Source: Orientallactaga sibirica
Lineage: Eukaryota > Chordata > Mammalia > Rodentia > Dipodidae
Direction: 5' to 3'
Assembly: GCA_036365145.1 (NCBI GenBank)
Contig: JAEOAD010002231.1
Coordinates: forward strand, 4,691,501 to 4,755,500
Length of the DNA stretch: 64,000 nucleotides
Both the position numbers and the translations under genes were made by a program. The first letter of the stretch is position 1. Each line of letters begins with the position of its first letter. Below the pieces are notes generated by a model, which was not told where the DNA came from, did not search any database, and worked only from the letters and a program-made list of their open reading frames with translations. Of this stretch, positions 1 to 12,302 are shown piece by piece.

Positions 1-294
1 GATCCAGGGAAGTTCCAAATGGACAGTGGCCTTTCCACAGGACCAGGCAAGCATAAACCAACCAGCCACCACAGCACACAGAGCAAAACTAACTACAGCC
101 AAAAGGTCACACAGCAGACTTCAGGAACTCCTGCTAGACACATTTGCATATCTTTACAATGGAATCTCAAACCATCACCACACCTTAAGACGGGGCCCCC
201 AGTGACCTTGCCTCTAGCAAGGTGATTGCAGATGCAAACTATAAACTAATAAAATACTGAATATATTGGGGGACATATATTCAAACTACCACAC
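1..294 (-). mobile_element. ERVL-MaLR-type LTR, family A, cut by window edge
   Basis: The same sequence recurs at 2120-2458, 24349-24702, 40610-41021 and 48579-48964. On the minus strand it begins TGTGGTAGTTTGAA, the usual start of this family. The other end lies outside the window. The TG...CA termini, the length near 350 bp and the AATAAA-type signal in complete copies support an LTR of the ERVL-MaLR class. The lineage name is inferred from memory. Confidence 0.75.
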
Positions 295-362
295 AAGCAT
301 AAACTAAAGTATGTCAGGACTACCAATCCAGCATGGCAGAAGATATTTAAAAGAATACTATA

Positions 363-503
363 GCTGGATGTGGTGGCGCACGCCTTTAATACTAGCACTT
401 GGGAGGTAGAGGTAGGAGGATTGTTGTGAGTTCAAGGCCAGTCTGAAACTACATAGTGAATTCTAGGTCTCCCTGGGCTAGAGTGAGACCCTACCTCAAA
501 AAG
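363..503 (+). mobile_element. B1 SINE
   Basis: A 7SL-derived B1 monomer with the typical start (GCTGGATGTGGTGGCGCACG), the internal GTGAGTTCAAGGCCAG block and a short A-rich tail. It sits in or next to the ERVL pol remnant, so it inserted after that provirus arrived. Confidence 0.9.
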
Positions 504-509
504 AAAAAG

Positions 510-1790
510 ACCCACCAGGACATAAAGTTGGACATGCACAGCAGCAGTCCATCATCAAGTGGAAGTAGTATGTATGTGATTGGGCTCAAGCAGACCCTAA
601 AGGCATGAGTAAGTTACATGAGAAAGTTGCCCAAATGCCTATAGTTGCTACTTCTGTAATAATGCCTTCTATCCCCCAGCTTGCACCTATGCCATCATAG
701 AATGTGACCTGTGATCAATTGACTGAGAAGGAGAGGATGAGGGCATGGTTTATAGATAGCTCATTATATTCTACAGGCACCTCTCAGAAGTGGACAGCCA
801 CAGCATTACAGTCCCTTTCTGGGACAACTCTGAAGGACTGTGATGAAGGGAAGTCTTCATAATGGGCAGAAGCTTCCAGCAGTGCACATGGCTGTGCATT
901 TTGCTTGGAAGGAAAAATGGCCAGATGTGCAATTATACACTGATTCATGGGCTGTGGTCAATGGTTTGGCTAGATGGTACAGGACTTAGAAGGAGCACAA
1001 TTGGAAAATTGGTGAGAAGGATATTTAGGGCGTATGAGGATAGATATCTCTGAATGAGCAAAGGATATAAAGATACCTGTGTCCCATGCTAATGCTCATC
1101 AGAAGGTGACCTCATCAGAAGATGACTTTAGTAATCAAGTAGATAAGCTGACCCGTTCTGTGGATAATGGTCAACCTCTTTCATCAGTCACCCCTGTCAT
1201 TGCCCAATGGGCCCATGAACAAAGTGGCCAGGATATGCATGGGCCCAACAACATCGACTTCCACGAACTAAGGCTGACCTTGCTATGGCTGCTGCTGAGT
1301 GCCAAATCTGCCAGCAGTAGAGACCAACTCTGAGCCCCCAATGTGGTAGCATTCCTCGGGGTGACCAGCCAGCAACTCGGTGGCAGGTTGACTATACTGG
1401 ACCATGTCCATCATGGAAAGGGCAGCCTTTTGTCCTTACTGGAATAGACATTTATTCTGGGTATGCATTTGTTTTTCCTGCATGTAGTGCTTCTGCTAAA
1501 ACTACCATCCATGGACGTACAGAATGCCTCATTCACTATCATGATATTCCATACAGCATTGCTTCTGAAGAAGGAACTCACTTCACAACCAAGGAAGTGT
1601 GGTAGTTGGTTCATGATCATGGAATTCACTGGTCTTACCATGTGCCCCACCACCCTAAAGCAGTTTGCTTGATAGAACAGTGGAATGGCCTTTTAAAGAA
1701 ATAGTCACAGTGCCAACTAGGTGACAATAGATTGGAGGGCTGGTGGAGTGTCCTACAGAATGTATATGCTTTGAATCAGTGTCATTCATA
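510..1790 (+). pseudogene. ERVL pol fossil (RNase H to integrase)
   Basis: Degenerate retroviral pol on the plus strand. The 5' part (about 510-1060) reads as the reverse-transcriptase connection and RNase H region with several frameshifts. About 1079-1333 reads as the end of RNase H and the integrase zinc-binding domain. About 1381-1605 is an uninterrupted integrase-core frame that starts WQVDYTG and ends at a TAG. Where these integrases normally carry the second catalytic aspartate, this copy has glutamate. About 1610-1790 is the decayed remainder. No gag, env or complete RT is present. The best match by eye is the ERVL group rather than gamma- or betaretroviruses. The copy cannot encode a working enzyme. 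Confidence 0.8.
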
Positions 1791-2119
1791 TATATATATA
1801 GTACTGTTTCTCCTATAGCTCAGATTCACAGCAGAATGCAGCCAGCCTTTATGTCAGTAGCCCAGTTGCAACAAAATTCTATGCTTTCTTTCTTTCCCCT
1901 TTGAATGTTCATAAGTCAACACATTTCCCCTGCATTTAGCATTATCAAACTCTCTCCAGAATAGCCCATACAATTTGTTTTACCTTTCTGTAAGGCTTGT
2001 TCAGTACCAAGTACCAAGTCCATGCACATTCCTCTAGTACACAAGTTCCAAAAGACCAAAATCTACATGCTTACATTCAAGGTAGAGCAACACCCCACTG
2101 TTCTGGTACCAAATTCTAT
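1791..2119 (-). mobile_element. MaLR internal leader with primer-binding site
   Basis: Read on the minus strand, this follows directly from the LTR at 2120-2458. Eight bases after the LTR end lies TGGTACCAGAA (complement of 2101-2111), in the place and form of the primer-binding site of ERVL/MaLR elements. The next ~300 bp resemble the non-coding MaLR internal region. The inner boundary at about 1800 meets the oppositely oriented pol fossil. Confidence 0.65.
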
Positions 2120-2458
2120 TGTATTCAGCTCCACAATATTGGGATGAATATCCAACCAGATAAAGTTTATGGGAAGGGATTTATTTCAAGCTTACAGATC
2201 CAGGGGAAGTTCCATCAATGGTAGAAGTAGCTGGCTCCCTTTTACAGGTCCAAGCAGAGACATACCATCCAAGAGCCAGCCTACGAGAAAGTACAAACGA
2301 CCACAGCTCAAACTGCTCTCTTCACACCTTTGGGCTGGACTTCAGATCTATCCCCAGTGACACCCCTCCCTGCTGTAGCAAGCTGCACATTCAATTTTAA
2401 TAGAACAACTGAGTCTATGAGGCCATACATTTAAGACTATCACATTCAAACTACTACA
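2120..2458 (-). mobile_element. ERVL-MaLR-type 5' LTR, family A
   Basis: A complete LTR of 339 bp with TGTAGTAG at its 5' end and a CA 3' end on the minus strand, plus an AATAAA signal inside. Because a primer-binding site follows, this is the 5' LTR of a longer element and not a solo LTR. Confidence 0.8.
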
Positions 2459-3314
2459 AGGTCCAATTTGATTTTATAACCTAAGGTGATGTTAAAAGTT
2501 TTTGAAACCATGTTACTCTAATTTACAGCCCAAATCAACTCCTGTTTCTTGCTATGCACAGTAACAGTGAACTCTCAGACTGCCACTGTGGACTTTTTCA
2601 CTAAGTAAATAGTTTTATATATTTGAATAAGAAGGAAGGAAGGAAAGTAATTCTACCTCTGTGACTTCATTTTGTATGTCAGCTTCTTGGAGACATATAC
2701 TCTGCATTTACTTAAAACTAATTTTTACTCTCAAACTTTGCCTTTCCATCCCTATCAATAAGAAAAAGTCTCAAATTCTATAGCAAGTGTAAAAAGTGAA
2801 ATTTTAATCTTTTACTTCAAAGAATAATATCATAGTAACTTGTGCTTTCTTGGTATACAGACCTACTACTTTAAAAAATACTTAGTAATTTTATTTTTGG
2901 TAAATATAATTTCAAAAACGTTAGAAGACACAGACTAACCAGCTACCTAGCATTTAAGCTTGGCCTGAGGATCAGTAGTAATATAAGTAAATGTAACCTG
3001 GGCAACTTCTAACAAATGCTAAAATGTGGCGCTGTATCTAAAGCTTTTGTTGAAGCCATGGTAATTTGTTTGGAAGTTTATTATTATTTTTCATCATAAG
3101 ACTAAAGAGAGAATTTTAACTAACTCATACAGTAAACATTGGGAAACCAGCACCCAAGTACCAAGTACTTGGGTGTTTGAAGATAAACGAGTTTCAAATC
3201 CCTGGGCTGGTACAAATCCTATGGAATTTGCTCCTTGGCATCATGGTCCTGGAAGGACATTAACACACTGAAAACTCTAAAGATATGGGAGCATAGGCCA
3301 ATTGTGTATTCTGA
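2459..3314. other. No gene; single-copy-like AT-rich DNA
   Basis: No open frame or recognisable repeat apart from a short GAAGGAAG-type purine run near 2630-2647 and a perfect hairpin at 3151-3175 (listed separately). Confidence 0.6.
3151..3175. repeat. Perfect 11-bp inverted repeat with 3-nt loop
   Basis: CACCCAAGTAC at 3151-3161 is the exact reverse complement of 3165-3175, separated by CAA. I see no neighbouring gene or terminal repeats that would give it a role. Confidence 0.85.
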
Positions 3315-3512
3315 ACCTTTTAAATATTTTATTTATGAGAGAGAAAGAGAGAGAGAGAATGGGCATGCCAGGGATTCTAGCCACTGCAAATGAACTCCAG
3401 ATGTGTGTACAACTTTGTGCATCTGGCTTTCATTTGGGACTAGGGAATCAAACCTGGGTCCTTTGGCTTTGCCAGCAAGTGTGTTTAACCACTGAGCAAT
3501 CTCTCTAGCACC
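3315..3512 (-). mobile_element. tRNA-derived SINE (B2-superfamily, DIP-like), type 1
   Basis: On the minus strand it has a tRNA-like head with A box and B box (GGTTTGATTCCC), then the CACAAAGTTG and CAGTGGCTAGAATCC body, a GAGA/TCTC run and an ATAAAAT tail. Type 1 copies share the body motif AGATGCACAAGGTGG. The copy is moderately diverged. Confidence 0.85.
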
Positions 3513-4906
3513 TATTCTGAACTTTTTAAGGAACCCCCCAAAGCAGCCCACAACCATGAAGGCTATGGTATTTTATGAGGAATATATTCTTTGGCAGATG
3601 ATCCCTTCCCATTTCATACTCTTTGGAATATTTTAAAGGTATCCATGTCCTGTGAATTCACCTTCTACTTGATGAGTTCCTAGGAAGACTTATCCCAAAT
3701 CCAGAGGTTCAATCACAGCCACAGCCGTGGCTATGAGGTCTCTGCCAGTGGACTGCATTAATCACAGTGCAACTGACCGAATTTAGCTCTGTGTCTGTTG
3801 TCAGTACCAGCTGTATTAATTTGTCTATCAGGTCATAGGTACTGCCTCTCCCTCTATACATTGGGAACTGCTCTACATGAGCAGCACTAACAGGCAGGAA
3901 TGAACTGTGCTTGTGTTAAGAAAACAGCGCCACACACTTCAGGGAACTTGACCTGTCGCTACTGCTTGTCAGGTGACATGAGTTCTGGCAGGAGCTAATG
4001 TCCAGCGTGGTGCCTAGCTTCTTTGCCCATTACCTATGTCAGACAGTTTCACAGGACATGCAAAGCAGCCAACTGGCAAACAGCCTCTTTCTTCTAATTA
4101 AAGCCATTTGCACCTTTGGTAGGTGTGAACCTTAAGCAGGAGGAAATAAAAATGTGAAAGAGATGGTCTTTTGTGCGTTGGGAATATTAAAACTGTTAAT
4201 TTCACATAGACAGCTTCAGCTGAATTTATCTGGGAACAGAATTTATGGCAGCAAGTGTGAAGCTTTGTCACCCTCATTATCACTGTCACAGAGGGAGAGC
4301 GCAGGGGGCAGAATTAAATAGTACCTGAGGATGCCCAGGCTTCTGGAGTAGCAACATTATGACTTGGCACTTGTGCTGCTGGAACATCTTGTAAGCAGGT
4401 GCAGTGCCAAAGGAACACATGTGAACAGGAATACTCAGCAAGAAGGAAATGTTTCATTTATTGGTGAGAGTCTAATGAGAAGCAGGGAAGAACTGCTTCC
4501 TCTGTGCCCTGGCACGACCATCTAGGCTGCATGACACTAGGTTGCTTTTGATGCTCAAGAAGGGCTTTCTTGAAACCTGGTAAATACATGCTTTCCAGAG
4601 GAGAGGAGCATTGGAAACCTAATATGCATGCTTTTCTACTCGCGAGACATTGCCTCTCACGCCCTTGGCAAAGTAGGAGAGTAGCGAAGTTTTTTTTTTT
4701 TTTTTTTTAATGTATATTGTCCACAAAGACATAGAGTTGAATTAATGGTTCAGAAATTTATAGATACAATCAGAGGGGAAAGGGAACTCAGTGTGTTCTA
4801 GGAGCAGATAACTTGGTTTATTTCCTAACATTGTCATTAAAAAGGGTTTTCCTTTTCCTTTTTTTTTTCTTGTCTTTCCTTTTTTTTTTTTTCTTTAAAC
4901 ACAGAC
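3513..4906. other. No gene; single-copy-like DNA with T tracts
   Basis: No coding frame. Poly-T at about 4690-4709 and a T/C-rich stretch at 4850-4895. The stretch 4030-4310 is compositionally balanced and repeat-free, so it is a reasonable place to look for a conserved non-coding element. I cannot test conservation here. Confidence 0.5.
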
Positions 4907-5105
4907 TTGGATTGGAGAGATGGCTCAGCAGTTGAAGCACTTGCCTGCAAAGCCTAATGACCCAGGTTCAATTCCCCAGTACCCGTGTAAAGCCAGATGC
5001 ACAAAGTGGTGCATGCATCTGAAGTTCATTTACAATGGCTAGAGGCTTTAGTGTATCATTCTCTCTCTCTCTCTCTCTCTCCTTGGAAATAAATAAATGA
5101 AATTT
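4907..5105 (+). mobile_element. tRNA-derived SINE, type 1
   Basis: Full head (TTGGAGAGATGGCTCAGCAG) with B box GGTTCAATTCCCC, body, (TC)n run at 5060-5081 and AAATAAATAAATG tail. Confidence 0.88.
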
Positions 5106-5109
5106 TAAA

Positions 5110-6150
5110 AACCAATTTTATTGAGATGTTGGAGACATGCAGTAAATTTCACATATATAAAGAGTATGAATATGTATATATGGCCATGAAGTGACCTCTA
5201 CAACTATGGGCTTGGCATATTCACTATGCCCAAGGGTTTTCTTGTCCCTCTTTGCAATCATCTCTCCCTGCCCCACATCACTTACCTTCCCCTTTCCTGG
5301 GCAAACACTGACCTTATCTGCTCACATGTTGATGACATTTAGGTCTTTTTAGAAAATGTTTTGGCTACTACAAAAGACAAGTCTGTGTGGCAGATGCTTT
5401 CATTTCTCTTGAGTAAATAGGAATGAAGTGGCTAAATCTTATCACAGGTATATGTTTATTTAAGAAACTATCAGACTGTTTTCCAAAAATTTATCCAATT
5501 TTACATTTCCATCAGCAATGTACAAGGCTGTCATTTGACATGGTAAATTTAAAATTTTACTTCTTCCAAGGTGTGTGCCAGGTTATCTCGTTGTCACTTT
5601 AATCTGTATTTCCTTAGTGACTAATGATGTTGGATGTCTTTTAGTTTGCTTATTTGCTTGTGTGTGTGTGTGTATTTGAGGGAAAGAGTAAGGAAGGAAG
5701 GGGAGCAAGAGAGACCTCTTGCCACTGCAAACACATGCCAGATATTTGCCAACTTTTTGCTTCTGGCTTATGTGGGTGGTTTGAGAATTGAACCAGGGCA
5801 GGCAGGCTTTGCAAGCAAGCGCCCTTAACCCAAGCCATCTTCCCAGCCCCAACACAACTTATTTGGGGACTTGTCTGCCTAAATATGTTATTCATATTTT
5901 TTTTCTTAGTGAGTTGAGAGTTCTTTAAGTGTTCTTCAGCGCACATATGATTCATAAGAATTTTCTCTCAAATCTGTGGCTTTTTTTCTCCCTCCATAAC
6001 ATTTTTTTAAAAAGCAGGTTTTAATTTTGAAGAAACCTAATCTGTCAATTTATTAGTTTACACATCTTACCTTGGTGCAGTGCCTAGAGCAGTCTTTGCC
6101 TAACCCAAGTTTCTAAGTTTTCTCCAGTTTCCTTTCCTCCTTTCTTCCCA
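5110..6150 (-). mobile_element. Ancient L1 fragment (ORF2 3' part and 3' region)
   Basis: The plus strand shows the antisense signature of old mammalian L1 ORF2 ends, for example the TTTACATTTCCATCAGCAATG segment near 5500, the AGTGACTAATGATGTTGGATG segment near 5616, and after a SINE interruption the TTTTAATTTTGAAGAAACC segment near 6020. It is strongly diverged, with no frame left. Ends are approximate. Confidence 0.65.
5655..5851 (-). mobile_element. tRNA-derived SINE, type 1, inside the ancient L1
   Basis: Minus-strand SINE with head, B box GGTTCAATTCTC and a TG-rich tail region at 5659-5674. L1 sequence continues on both sides. Confidence 0.8.
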
Positions 6151-7904
6151 GTCTTTAGAGCCAGGAATAGAAGTGGGCAAGCTGGCTTTTAGATATGAAG
6201 AGATTCCCGTTTCCTGCCTTCAGTGGCTTTGTGCAGCCTGGCTATTTGCCATTTGGATTTGAAGCATTAGAAAAAGGCAGGGGCAGGAGACTTGAAGCCT
6301 TGCTGTGAAGCTCACATTCTGACTAAGAAGGGAGAGACATTAATTGCATTCAGAGAACTTGTCAAGGATTCGCAGTTGGCTTTCTCAAGATAAAGTGAAA
6401 GTAGCTTTGCACAGTACTTTGAAATGTTAACCAGTAGCATTTGATATTTAACAAAACTGGGAAATGGGAAGAACTTTCTTGGCATTTTAATCATAAAGTG
6501 TAATTAAAATAGTCTCTTTCGTTTTGTGCTATTCTTCCTAACTTACATTGAATATTCCTGGGATTCAATTTAGCTAATGAGTCAAAATAAACAACCAGGA
6601 AAGGTGTAGAACAAACAGTTCTAAGGGCTTAATGTTCAAGGCATAAAAATACAGACTTCAGTGTTCATGCATTGTAATTCTTTTTGAGATCTATTGTTGA
6701 AATTGCTTTAATTCAAGACAGATCTTATATGATGGTTTCTTAAACATTTGTATTTTAAGTCACCCAATGGAGAACTGAAATTTCTCCCTTAAGTGACTGA
6801 CTTTAAAGCAACCTCATGCCTGTGAGAAGAAAATTTTTTGAAGTTTTCCTTTAATTCAATAAAATTCTCATTGGTCAGAGTTTCTCAGGATACTCACTAC
6901 TGTGGGCATTTTTGTTGTTGTTGAAGCTTGGCTCTCATTTTGGAGCTCAGGTTGGCCTCAGTCTCATGATCCTTATGCCCCAGTTTCCCGTGTTCGGGGC
7001 TCCCAGGCCTCGTACTACTGGGCTTTGAAGTTCATTTTGCAGACGGTTTGGACTGTTCTGCTTTGTAAGGTTTAGATTTGAAGCTATGACAGTGCACCAA
7101 GTGGAGGATCTCCATCACCAGTGCTGATTACAGTAGCATAAAAATCTGTCACATTCTTTTCCTTGAGAGTATGAAAGCTAGCAGAGGATTTGGAAGAGCT
7201 CATATTGTTGGCCGAGAGAGGAAGGTAAATTTCTTGCCATTGGCCACCTCTGGAGCAACTGTTAGCAATCTAAATAAGGATTATTTTTTAAAGCAAAATT
7301 GCACAAGTAAGATTTCTTCCTCGAGGCAGGCAAGGGATGTGGCTGAGCTCATGCATTTTTAGCAGCCAGCATGTTAATGAGACCATTTCCATTGAAATGA
7401 GCTAAATGCTGTTACCATTTGTGGACTTCCAACTGATTTCTGAAGCACTTAGTGAACTTCAAAAAGAGCTTTCAAAATCAGTTCGAGATAGATTTTTAAA
7501 TTCAACATGTTTATAACACATGAACACTATGTTTATACCTGTTCAAGTTGACTTACATAGTGCCCAGCTTTAAAAAAATGTTTTTTATGGCTAGACAATA
7601 ATAAATAAGTGACTTGGTAAAATCCATGTCCTCACTCAGTTAATTTTAAATGTTAACTTTCCTTTTTATAGGAAAATTATCAAGGCATCTAGTGACCAAG
7701 ACACTACTTGTTATTAGTTATTAACTAGTTAGTTATTAGTTATTATCAGGAGTCTGAAAGCTAAGGGGGAATAACTTGCTTGTCACAACTAGAAAGTAAC
7801 AGTACTTCTTACATTTCTGAATCTGACAGCATTATTGTCAGGGGTGATTAAGTGGAGAATATGTTTTGAGAGTGAAATAGTAATTTTACCAAGCACTTAT
7901 ATTT
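6151..7904. other. No gene; mainly single-copy DNA
   Basis: No supported coding region. A 118-bp B1-like relic is listed separately. Frames of about 60 codons here, for example 7171-7362, show no recognisable domain and no splice context. Confidence 0.5.
6908..7025 (-). mobile_element. Very old B1-like (7SL-derived) relic
   Basis: On the plus strand, GGAGCTCAGGTTGGCCTCAG followed by CATGATCC, CCCCAGTTTCCC and TACTGGGC matches the antisense of a diverged B1 or proto-B1. No tail or duplication is visible. Confidence 0.4.
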
Positions 7905-8118
7905 TTTGAAATTTACTTACTTTGAGACAGTATTTCAGGTAGCTCAGGCTGGCCTTGATATGTAGCCAGGAATGGCCTTTAACTTTTGATTCTCCTGCCT
8001 CTATCTCCTGAGTGCTGGAAGTATAGGTATGTACCACCAGTCTGGTTTATGTGATACTGGCGAGCGAAAACCATAGCTTTGTTCATTCTAGGCCCACACT
8101 CTACTAACTGAGCTAAAT
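7905..8118 (-). mobile_element. B4-type composite SINE (ID head + B1)
   Basis: On the minus strand a tRNA-like head (TTTAGCTCAGTTAGTAGAG, complement of about 8096-8114) is followed by a B1-like body (antisense GTAGCTCAGGCTGGCC near 7938). ID joined 5' to B1 is the B4 arrangement. Old and diverged. Confidence 0.65.
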
Positions 8119-10799
8119 TCCCACCTTCATTTGGTTTTGATTTTAATAGCGATTTTTTTCTTTTCCAAATTACTATTATGTAATTATCTTGTTGTGCTGT
8201 TTTAATAAATGTCACTACACACTGGAGAAATGGGAAACTCAGGAAAAACTATTTTGCCCAAGGTAACATCAACTAGCAGAGGAACTGAACATTATTCTGC
8301 AACAGTTTCTTCACACTTTTTTTTTCTTAAAGTACCTTTTACTATCTGTGTGCATTTTCAACTATATCTGTTTCTCATCTCATCAACCTTGGGGGAGTGG
8401 TTGTGTGACCTTTAAGTTTCAGGTCTTTCAGACTTGATTTCCTCAGTCAGAACCTCTTTCCTCTCTCCAGTAGAGAATCTTTAAATTCTGAGCAATATGC
8501 CATTCAACAGGTAATGATACAGCTTGTCAGTGAAAGGAATGACATGGGGGTGAGACTTTGAATTAACAACTTATGGTGCTATTAATGGGGAGTGTCTGAA
8601 GAACAGGGTTTTAGGCTAAGCCTTGAATGAAATGAGACAATAAGTCGTTATGGGATGAGTAAATTACAAAGCCATATATGAAAAAGCAAGTATAAAGGCC
8701 TCAAGACTTTGTGAGATAGTCCATGAATTATAAAATGCATACAGATTTTCAGTGCTCTCTAGATGCTTACTGGGACTTGCTTTGGTTATGGTTATGGGCA
8801 CTTCAGGAAGTATAGCCTCATTTCTGATGCCTATGGAATCATAGATATTCTTGAACCAGAAGATTGTCATATTTTCTTAATTTTGAACTGGTCAAATTGA
8901 TTTTCTTAATTTTTTCTTCTTCACTGAATATTTTTCTAATAAAAGTCTTTGGAAATACTAACAAAAATTACAAAGATTTGGCTTGTTTCCCTCTGTGGAA
9001 GCTACCTACTTCCAGGCGTGTTGGGGGAGGGTTTATGAATTTTCCTCTTAAGCCATTCTACCATGGAAATGTTTCATTAACTCTCAGCAGTGGGTTAAGT
9101 GTTGCCACCAGCAGGTCGAGGAAAGGTTTTGTTAAGCGTGTTTGTTTGTAACAGGTGTTAGGATTTGACATTTGATGTGATTTACTCATATTTTTGGAGT
9201 CTGTAAATTGTGAAAGCTATGTCTGTATCTGAAATCCGCACAAAATATTATGCAGAAACATACTTACAAATTGATGGATAGAATTATATTTTTTAAAGAT
9301 TTCAATAAAACTCTTATTTTTACTTTAGGTTTGAAAAGGTTTGAGACTTCACTATTGGTTCACAGCCAGCTGATTTCAGGCCAGGAGGCTAAAGGAAATA
9401 TAAGAAAACTGTTCTTGAAAAATTTCAGCCTGTCTGAAATAAGTGCAACCAGGATATGTGCTGTGGGAAGTCTGTTCTCAGATTCTCCCTCCTGGTTCCT
9501 CATTTCAGGAGGCTTCTGACATACCCAAATCAATATCAGAAATGTATAATATTCCCATTTCATACTAAGGACATGATGGAAACGGATCTAAATCTCTGTT
9601 TCTGATTGGGGCTGATCAGGATGATTTGTCAATCATTAGAGCTGAACTTTGCTTCTGAAACTACTTCTGAAAATACTGCAGGCTATCATGTCTCTGTCCC
9701 TGTGCAGACCTGTGTGCATTGGCCTTTATGCTGTAAGAGCAGGAACCACAGGTGTCCTCCGGGGTCCAGTCACGTGTATAACATGCCTGATGAAAATGTA
9801 ATAAGTATATGAATGCCTAGCACATGCCTGCTGACTGTGGCATCTCATTTAGAGAAGGGAAATCCCATACCAGTCTCTAGGAATTCTGCAATATTTACTG
9901 TTTGTCCTCAGAAGAACACAAACTCGTTACTCTTAATAATCCTTTAAATATAGAAAGCAGATCCTTTTCTAAAAACTAACTTCAGATCAACATACTATGA
10001 CATAAAGTCACATGATTTGTTTGTGATCCAGTAATAACTTTAACATTAATTCTATATTCCTAAGAATCTCAATATTTATAATATTGATATTAATATTTAA
10101 AAATAATCCTTAGTCCTTATATTCAAAACTATGTATACTAAGGACTCATTTAGTAACAAGTACTATGTGTATGCATATAGAAAAAAATCAAAGAAGTAGG
10201 TTTTAATTCTGAGACATTGATAATAGCACTATTTAATGATCACTTAGTATGTGCTAGCTCCTGAGGTAAATCTGCATATTACATAATTTACTTACCATAA
10301 AAGCTTACAGTCTGGACACTAGTCATTTCCACATTTAACAAGTGATGACTTACAACTTAGAAAAGTTAAAGAAATTGTCCATAGTTTTTGGTAGGAATTG
10401 GTAAAAACAGGATTTGAATATTTTTAATGGCATAGTCTGGACCTTTTCCTTGGTCACTTAACTGTGTTGTTTTTCTTTTAGTTTAATACTCTAGCTGAGA
10501 TTTCAGTAAACACACATACAATACCATGCCTGAAATTATATATAAGGGAATACAGAATAGTAAAGCCAACAGGAGGGTACATCCAACTGAAGAAATACTT
10601 CTCAAGGAAGCATTTCCTTCAGAAGGTGAGCTGCAATCAGTAGGAACAGGTGTGAAAAAGTTTTCTCATGTAGATAATGAAGATAAAAGATTGATTGCAA
10701 TTAATTATGAAAAAGGATAATCCTTTAAAACTCTAGGTTCCTGCTTAGATAGTAGTAATGAGAAAAAAAACCAGTCAATGTCTGTATGATATATGAATC
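8119..10799. other. No gene; 2.7 kb of single-copy-like AT-rich DNA
   Basis: No convincing coding region or young repeat. The frame at 10526-10720 (64 codons, lysine and glutamate rich) begins just after a pyrimidine-rich TTTTCTTTTAG tract, but it has no known motif. I do not call it a gene. Confidence 0.5.
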
Positions 10800-11320
10800 T
10801 AGGAAAATATAATTTTTCATTATTCATTCATTGGTGATGGGCATCTAGACTAATTTCAATTCTTAGCTATTATGAAGAGAACAGCAATCATACAAAATGA
10901 TATTCTATTCAGCAGTATAGAAATATGAAATTTGCAGGAAAATGGATGGAACTATGAAGAATTATAAGTGAAGTGACTCAAACTGTGAAAGAAAACCATA
11001 TGTTCTCTGTGACATATGGGTCCTAATCTGTATAAGTATGTGTATTTAGGGGGACAAATATGAGTAAAATATATTAAAGTAGAATCATCACCAAGAGTGA
11101 GTACAATCAGATGGAGGTGATAGACGCAAAAAAGAACCCATGTGACATGCAATCAGAAGGCAGAAAGAATTGGGAGGGGAAAATTGGGGGTGTGAGGGAG
11201 GATTGGGGAGAGGAGAACAGAATGAGAATCAACCAAAACAAATTGTATTTGAACAAGCCAAAATGAATGATACCTAACGATCAGTATGAAAACTGAAGTA
11301 ATTAAAATTTGAAAAAAAAT
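10800..11320 (+). mobile_element. Old L1 3' end
   Basis: Shows the L1 C-terminal and 3'UTR signature: TGCAGGAAAATGGATGGAAC at 10935-10954, then GTGAAGTGACTCA and ACCATATGTTCTC, followed by a purine-rich stretch GGGAGGGG at about 11172. No frame survives. Confidence 0.65.
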
Positions 11321-11944
11321 GTAATTTGATTTCACTTTTAAATCAATAATCTTTGATGTGATCATTTCCACTTTAATATAAATGAAAAGGAAGTTGAAGA
11401 ACCTTCATAGCAACGCTTTGGGAAGAGATGACTCAAGAGGTATGGGGAATGAAAACGCTACAGAGTCTTGCTATGAAATTGTTTATGCAACTACAGTCCC
11501 GCCAGCCCATTTTCTCTCTGCCCTAACTCACCATATGCCATTACCCAAGTAGCACATATAAGGCCATTCTTTTTGTCAAGAAAGAGAAAAGCCCACATTG
11601 TCAGCGTGGTTTTTATAATATGGACATCCTGTGGACACAATCATAAGCTGTATCTATTTTAAGTGACTGACTGACTTCAAGCCTGTCTTCACTACTGGGG
11701 AATCCAAATGTTAATTTATACCCAAAATTGTCAGGGATGACAGTTCCATTTCTCTATTTTAATATAATACTTTCATTTTTAAGAATTTAAATTTTATATT
11801 CTTTCAAATATATGAGTGTTTGTATATAAGTCTCCAATTTATGAAGATACTATTATTTACTTTTTTGTATTCAAAAAATAAAATAAAAACACATGTTGAA
11901 ATGATTTAGCTAAAATAGTATGTCAAACTGCCTTCTAAATGTCA
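11321..11944. other. No gene; single-copy-like DNA
   Basis: AT-rich, no frame above background and no repeat I can name. Confidence 0.5.
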
Positions 11945-12222
11945 GGCTGGAGAGACAGCTTAGCGGTTAAGGCACCTGCCTTCTAAGACCAAGAACGCTG
12001 GTTCCAATCTCCAGGTCCCACGTTTAGCTAGATGCAAAGTGACGTAAGGGTGCAATGCTACACTTGACCACCAGGGGGCGCACGCATCTGGATTTCGTTG
12101 GCAGCAGCTGAGAGACTGCTGGCGCACCCATCTCTATCTGTCTTCCTCTCCCTCTCTCTCGGTCTCTCTCTCAAAAAATGAATGAATGAATGAATGAATG
12201 AATAAATAAATAAATAAATGTC
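11945..12222 (+). mobile_element. tRNA-derived SINE, type 2 (single B box)
   Basis: Type 2 differs from type 1 in its body: GTTTAGCTAGATGCAAAGTG, then CCACCAGGGGGCGCACGCATC and CAGCAGCTGAGAGACTGCTG. The B box GGTTCCAATCTCC occurs once at 12000-12012, unlike the other three type 2 copies here. The tail is (AATG)n then (AATA)n at 12178-12219. Confidence 0.88.
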
Positions 12223-12302
12223 TATATTTGTGCTGCTTGAAGCCTGGATCAGAGATGCATAACAGATGAAATTCCTGAAAATAAGTAAATACTGTATGCT
12301 TA

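Noticed and set aside
7171..7362. 63-codon plus-strand frame
   Set aside because: Short, no homology recognised by eye and no gene context.
10526..10720. 64-codon frame after a pyrimidine tract
   Set aside because: Charged peptide without a recognisable motif, lying beside an old L1 3' end; unsupported as an exon.
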